A stretch of DNA of 41,403 bases. It comes from Avanaerovorax sp964442135. Lineage in GTDB: Bacteria; Bacillota; Clostridia; Peptostreptococcales; Anaerovoracaceae. Each line of letters begins with the position of its first letter. Within the stretch, counting starts at the first letter, position 1. A program made the position numbers and the translations under genes. Shown piece after piece: positions 40,710-41,403 of this stretch. The DNA lies in NCBI GenBank assembly GCA_964442135.1, contig CAYTYN010000010.1:1-41403 (forward strand), given 5' to 3'. Below the pieces are notes generated by a model. The model was not told the DNA's origin. It saw nothing but the letters and a program-made list of their open reading frames with translations, and searched no databases.

Positions 40710-41195
40710 CTATTTTTCCTCAGCGTCTGTATTTTCGGAATCGTCTGTTTCTGCCTGCGCTGACGGAGCCTCAACTACTTTAGGGGCGTCCTCTTTTATA
40801 TCATCCTTCTGAGCGGCAGCCTCCGGCTTTTCTTCCGCTTCGTCCTTAGCCCTTTCGGACTTTCTCAGTCTCTTAGGAGAAGGCTTACTGGTTTCGGTTT
40901 CTTCCAAGGACGGCTTCTCAGGCCTGGAGCTCTTCTTTTCCACCGTTGATACGGACCAGCGCTTCATCTCGAATTTAACCTTATCCGCACCAACCTGAAT
41001 AACGATAGAGTCATCCTTAGTCTTTACCACTTTACCGCAGATACCGCCGATCGTTACTATTTCGTCTCCTACCTGAATGCTGTTTCTCATCTCGTTGATC
41101 TGCTTTTCCTTCTTTTTCTGCGGTCTGATAAGCAGGAAGTACATAGCAAAGATAAATATCACCAAAATGAGAATCTGGGGTCCTAACTGGTTCAT
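40710..41195 (-). CDS. yajC: Preprotein translocase subunit YajC
   Basis: YajC joins SecDF in the holotranslocase. The first ~75 residues are typical: one transmembrane helix near 4-22, 'LLIRPQKKKEKQINEM', 'GDEIVTIGGICGKVV' and 'IVIQVGADKVKFEMKRWSVSTV'. The remaining ~85 residues are Glu/Lys/Ala/Pro-rich and probably disordered, making it 161 residues against about 85-110 in most species. The chosen ATG at 41195 has AGGAGGG about 7 bases upstream. A longer frame reaching 41276 would run into tRNA-Leu and is rejected. The terminator after it suggests that tRNA-Leu and yajC may form one short transcript. Confidence 0.94.
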   Translation of the reverse strand: MNQLGPQILILVIFIFAMYFLLIRPQKKKEKQINEMRNSIQVGDEIVTIGGICGKVVKTKDDSIVIQVGADKVKFEMKRWSVSTVEKKSSRPEKPSLEETETSKPSPKRLRKSERAKDEAEEKPEAAAQKDDIKEDAPKVVEAPSAQAETDDSENTDAEEK

Positions 41196-41248
41196 ACTAA
41201 ATTCCCTCCTATATCCTTGAAAATATACAAAATAACTACATGGCACAA

Positions 41249-41335
41249 TGGTGCCGGCGATGGGGGTCGAACCCATACGGTGTCACCACCACGGGATTTT
41301 GAATCCCGCACGTCTGCCAATTCCATCACGCCGGC
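41249..41335 (-). tRNA. tRNA-Leu, anticodon CAA
   Basis: An 87-base tRNA with the CCA end encoded. The acceptor stem GCCGGCG/CGCCGGC pairs fully with discriminator A. The anticodon stem CGGGA/TCCCG encloses loop TTCAAAA, giving anticodon CAA (reads UUG). A long variable arm (GGTG-GTGA-CACC) marks a class II tRNA as expected for leucine. The T stem ATGGG/CCCAT closes loop TTCGACC. Confidence 0.98.
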
Positions 41336-41348
41336 AAATAACAAAAGC

Positions 41349-41378
41349 ATTTTATCATATGAACGCCGATTGCGTCAA
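41349..41378 (-). promoter_or_regulatory. Promoter of tRNA-Leu (and probably yajC)
   Basis: Minus strand: -35 TTGACG (41378-41373; 5 of 6), 18-base spacer, -10 TAAAAT (41354-41349; 5 of 6) with an extended TGA just upstream. Transcription would start a few bases before the tRNA 5' end. Nothing else is recognisable in the last 25 bases of the window. Confidence 0.75.
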
Positions 41379-41403
41379 GTCGATAAAAAAATATGGCCGT
41401 GTC

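Noticed and set aside
41196..41276. Extension of yajC upstream to 41276
   Set aside because: It would run into the tRNA-Leu gene and lacks a ribosome-binding site; ATG 41195 has AGGAGGG in place.
1..41403. CRISPR arrays, insertion sequences, T-box leaders or riboswitches
   Set aside because: No spaced direct repeats, transposase frames or recognisable leader structures were seen; intergenic gaps are all under 160 bases.

Overview
The window reads as a stretch of chromosome from an anaerobic, low-to-mid GC member of the Clostridia. Gene content and order are clostridial: yajC-secDF-rel, hisS-aspS, nadD-yqeK-rsfS, rnjA-ylbF-efp, mltG-trmR-trhP, asp23-nusB, xseAB-ispA-dxs-tlyA and mutS-mutL-miaA. 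A placement near Anaerovoracaceae/Peptostreptococcales is only an impression. All 31 protein genes (30 complete, one cut by the left edge) and the single tRNA lie on the minus strand, so transcription runs from right to left. Genes are packed tightly, often with ATGA or TAATG overlaps. No stretch over 300 bases lacks a gene, and I see no insertion sequence, prophage, CRISPR array or rRNA.

In transcription order the right part (41.4-29.5 kb) holds tRNA-Leu(CAA), yajC, a fused secDF, a Rel (p)ppGpp synthetase/hydrolase, a metallo-beta-lactamase hydrolase, HemZ, HisRS, AspRS, NadD and a fused YqeK-RsfS protein. The centre (29.5-17.2 kb) holds LeuRS, RNase J with a UUG start and a basic N-terminal tail, a YlbF-family protein, EF-P with a near-perfect own promoter, MltG, the wobble-uridine modification pair TrmR/TrhP, a CNNM/CBS transporter, and a Tet(M)/EF-G-like translational GTPase fused to a Rae1/YacP-type NYN nuclease domain.

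The left part (17.2-0 kb) starts with a clear promoter before asp23-nusB. It continues with a TsaD paralogue, XseA/XseB, a farnesyl-diphosphate synthase, Dxs and TlyA, then an aminotransferase, then MutS, MutL, MiaA, a XerS-like tyrosine recombinase, a methionine gamma-lyase-family enzyme and a VTT membrane protein. The last gene, cut by the window edge, is a YneA-like membrane-anchored LysM protein. Its consensus promoter carries a perfect LexA box between -35 and -10 and two more flanking boxes, so it is almost certainly SOS-controlled.

Translation and its quality control dominate: three aminoacyl-tRNA synthetases, EF-P, RsfS, TlyA, tRNA modification, Rel, RNase J and the GTPase-nuclease fusion. 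The GTPase-NYN fusion is the most interesting item, because Rae1 cuts mRNA in the ribosomal A site and Tet(M)/EF-G proteins enter that same site. Next are the YqeK-RsfS fusion, which keeps a strong internal ribosome-binding site in front of the RsfS part, and the three-box SOS promoter.
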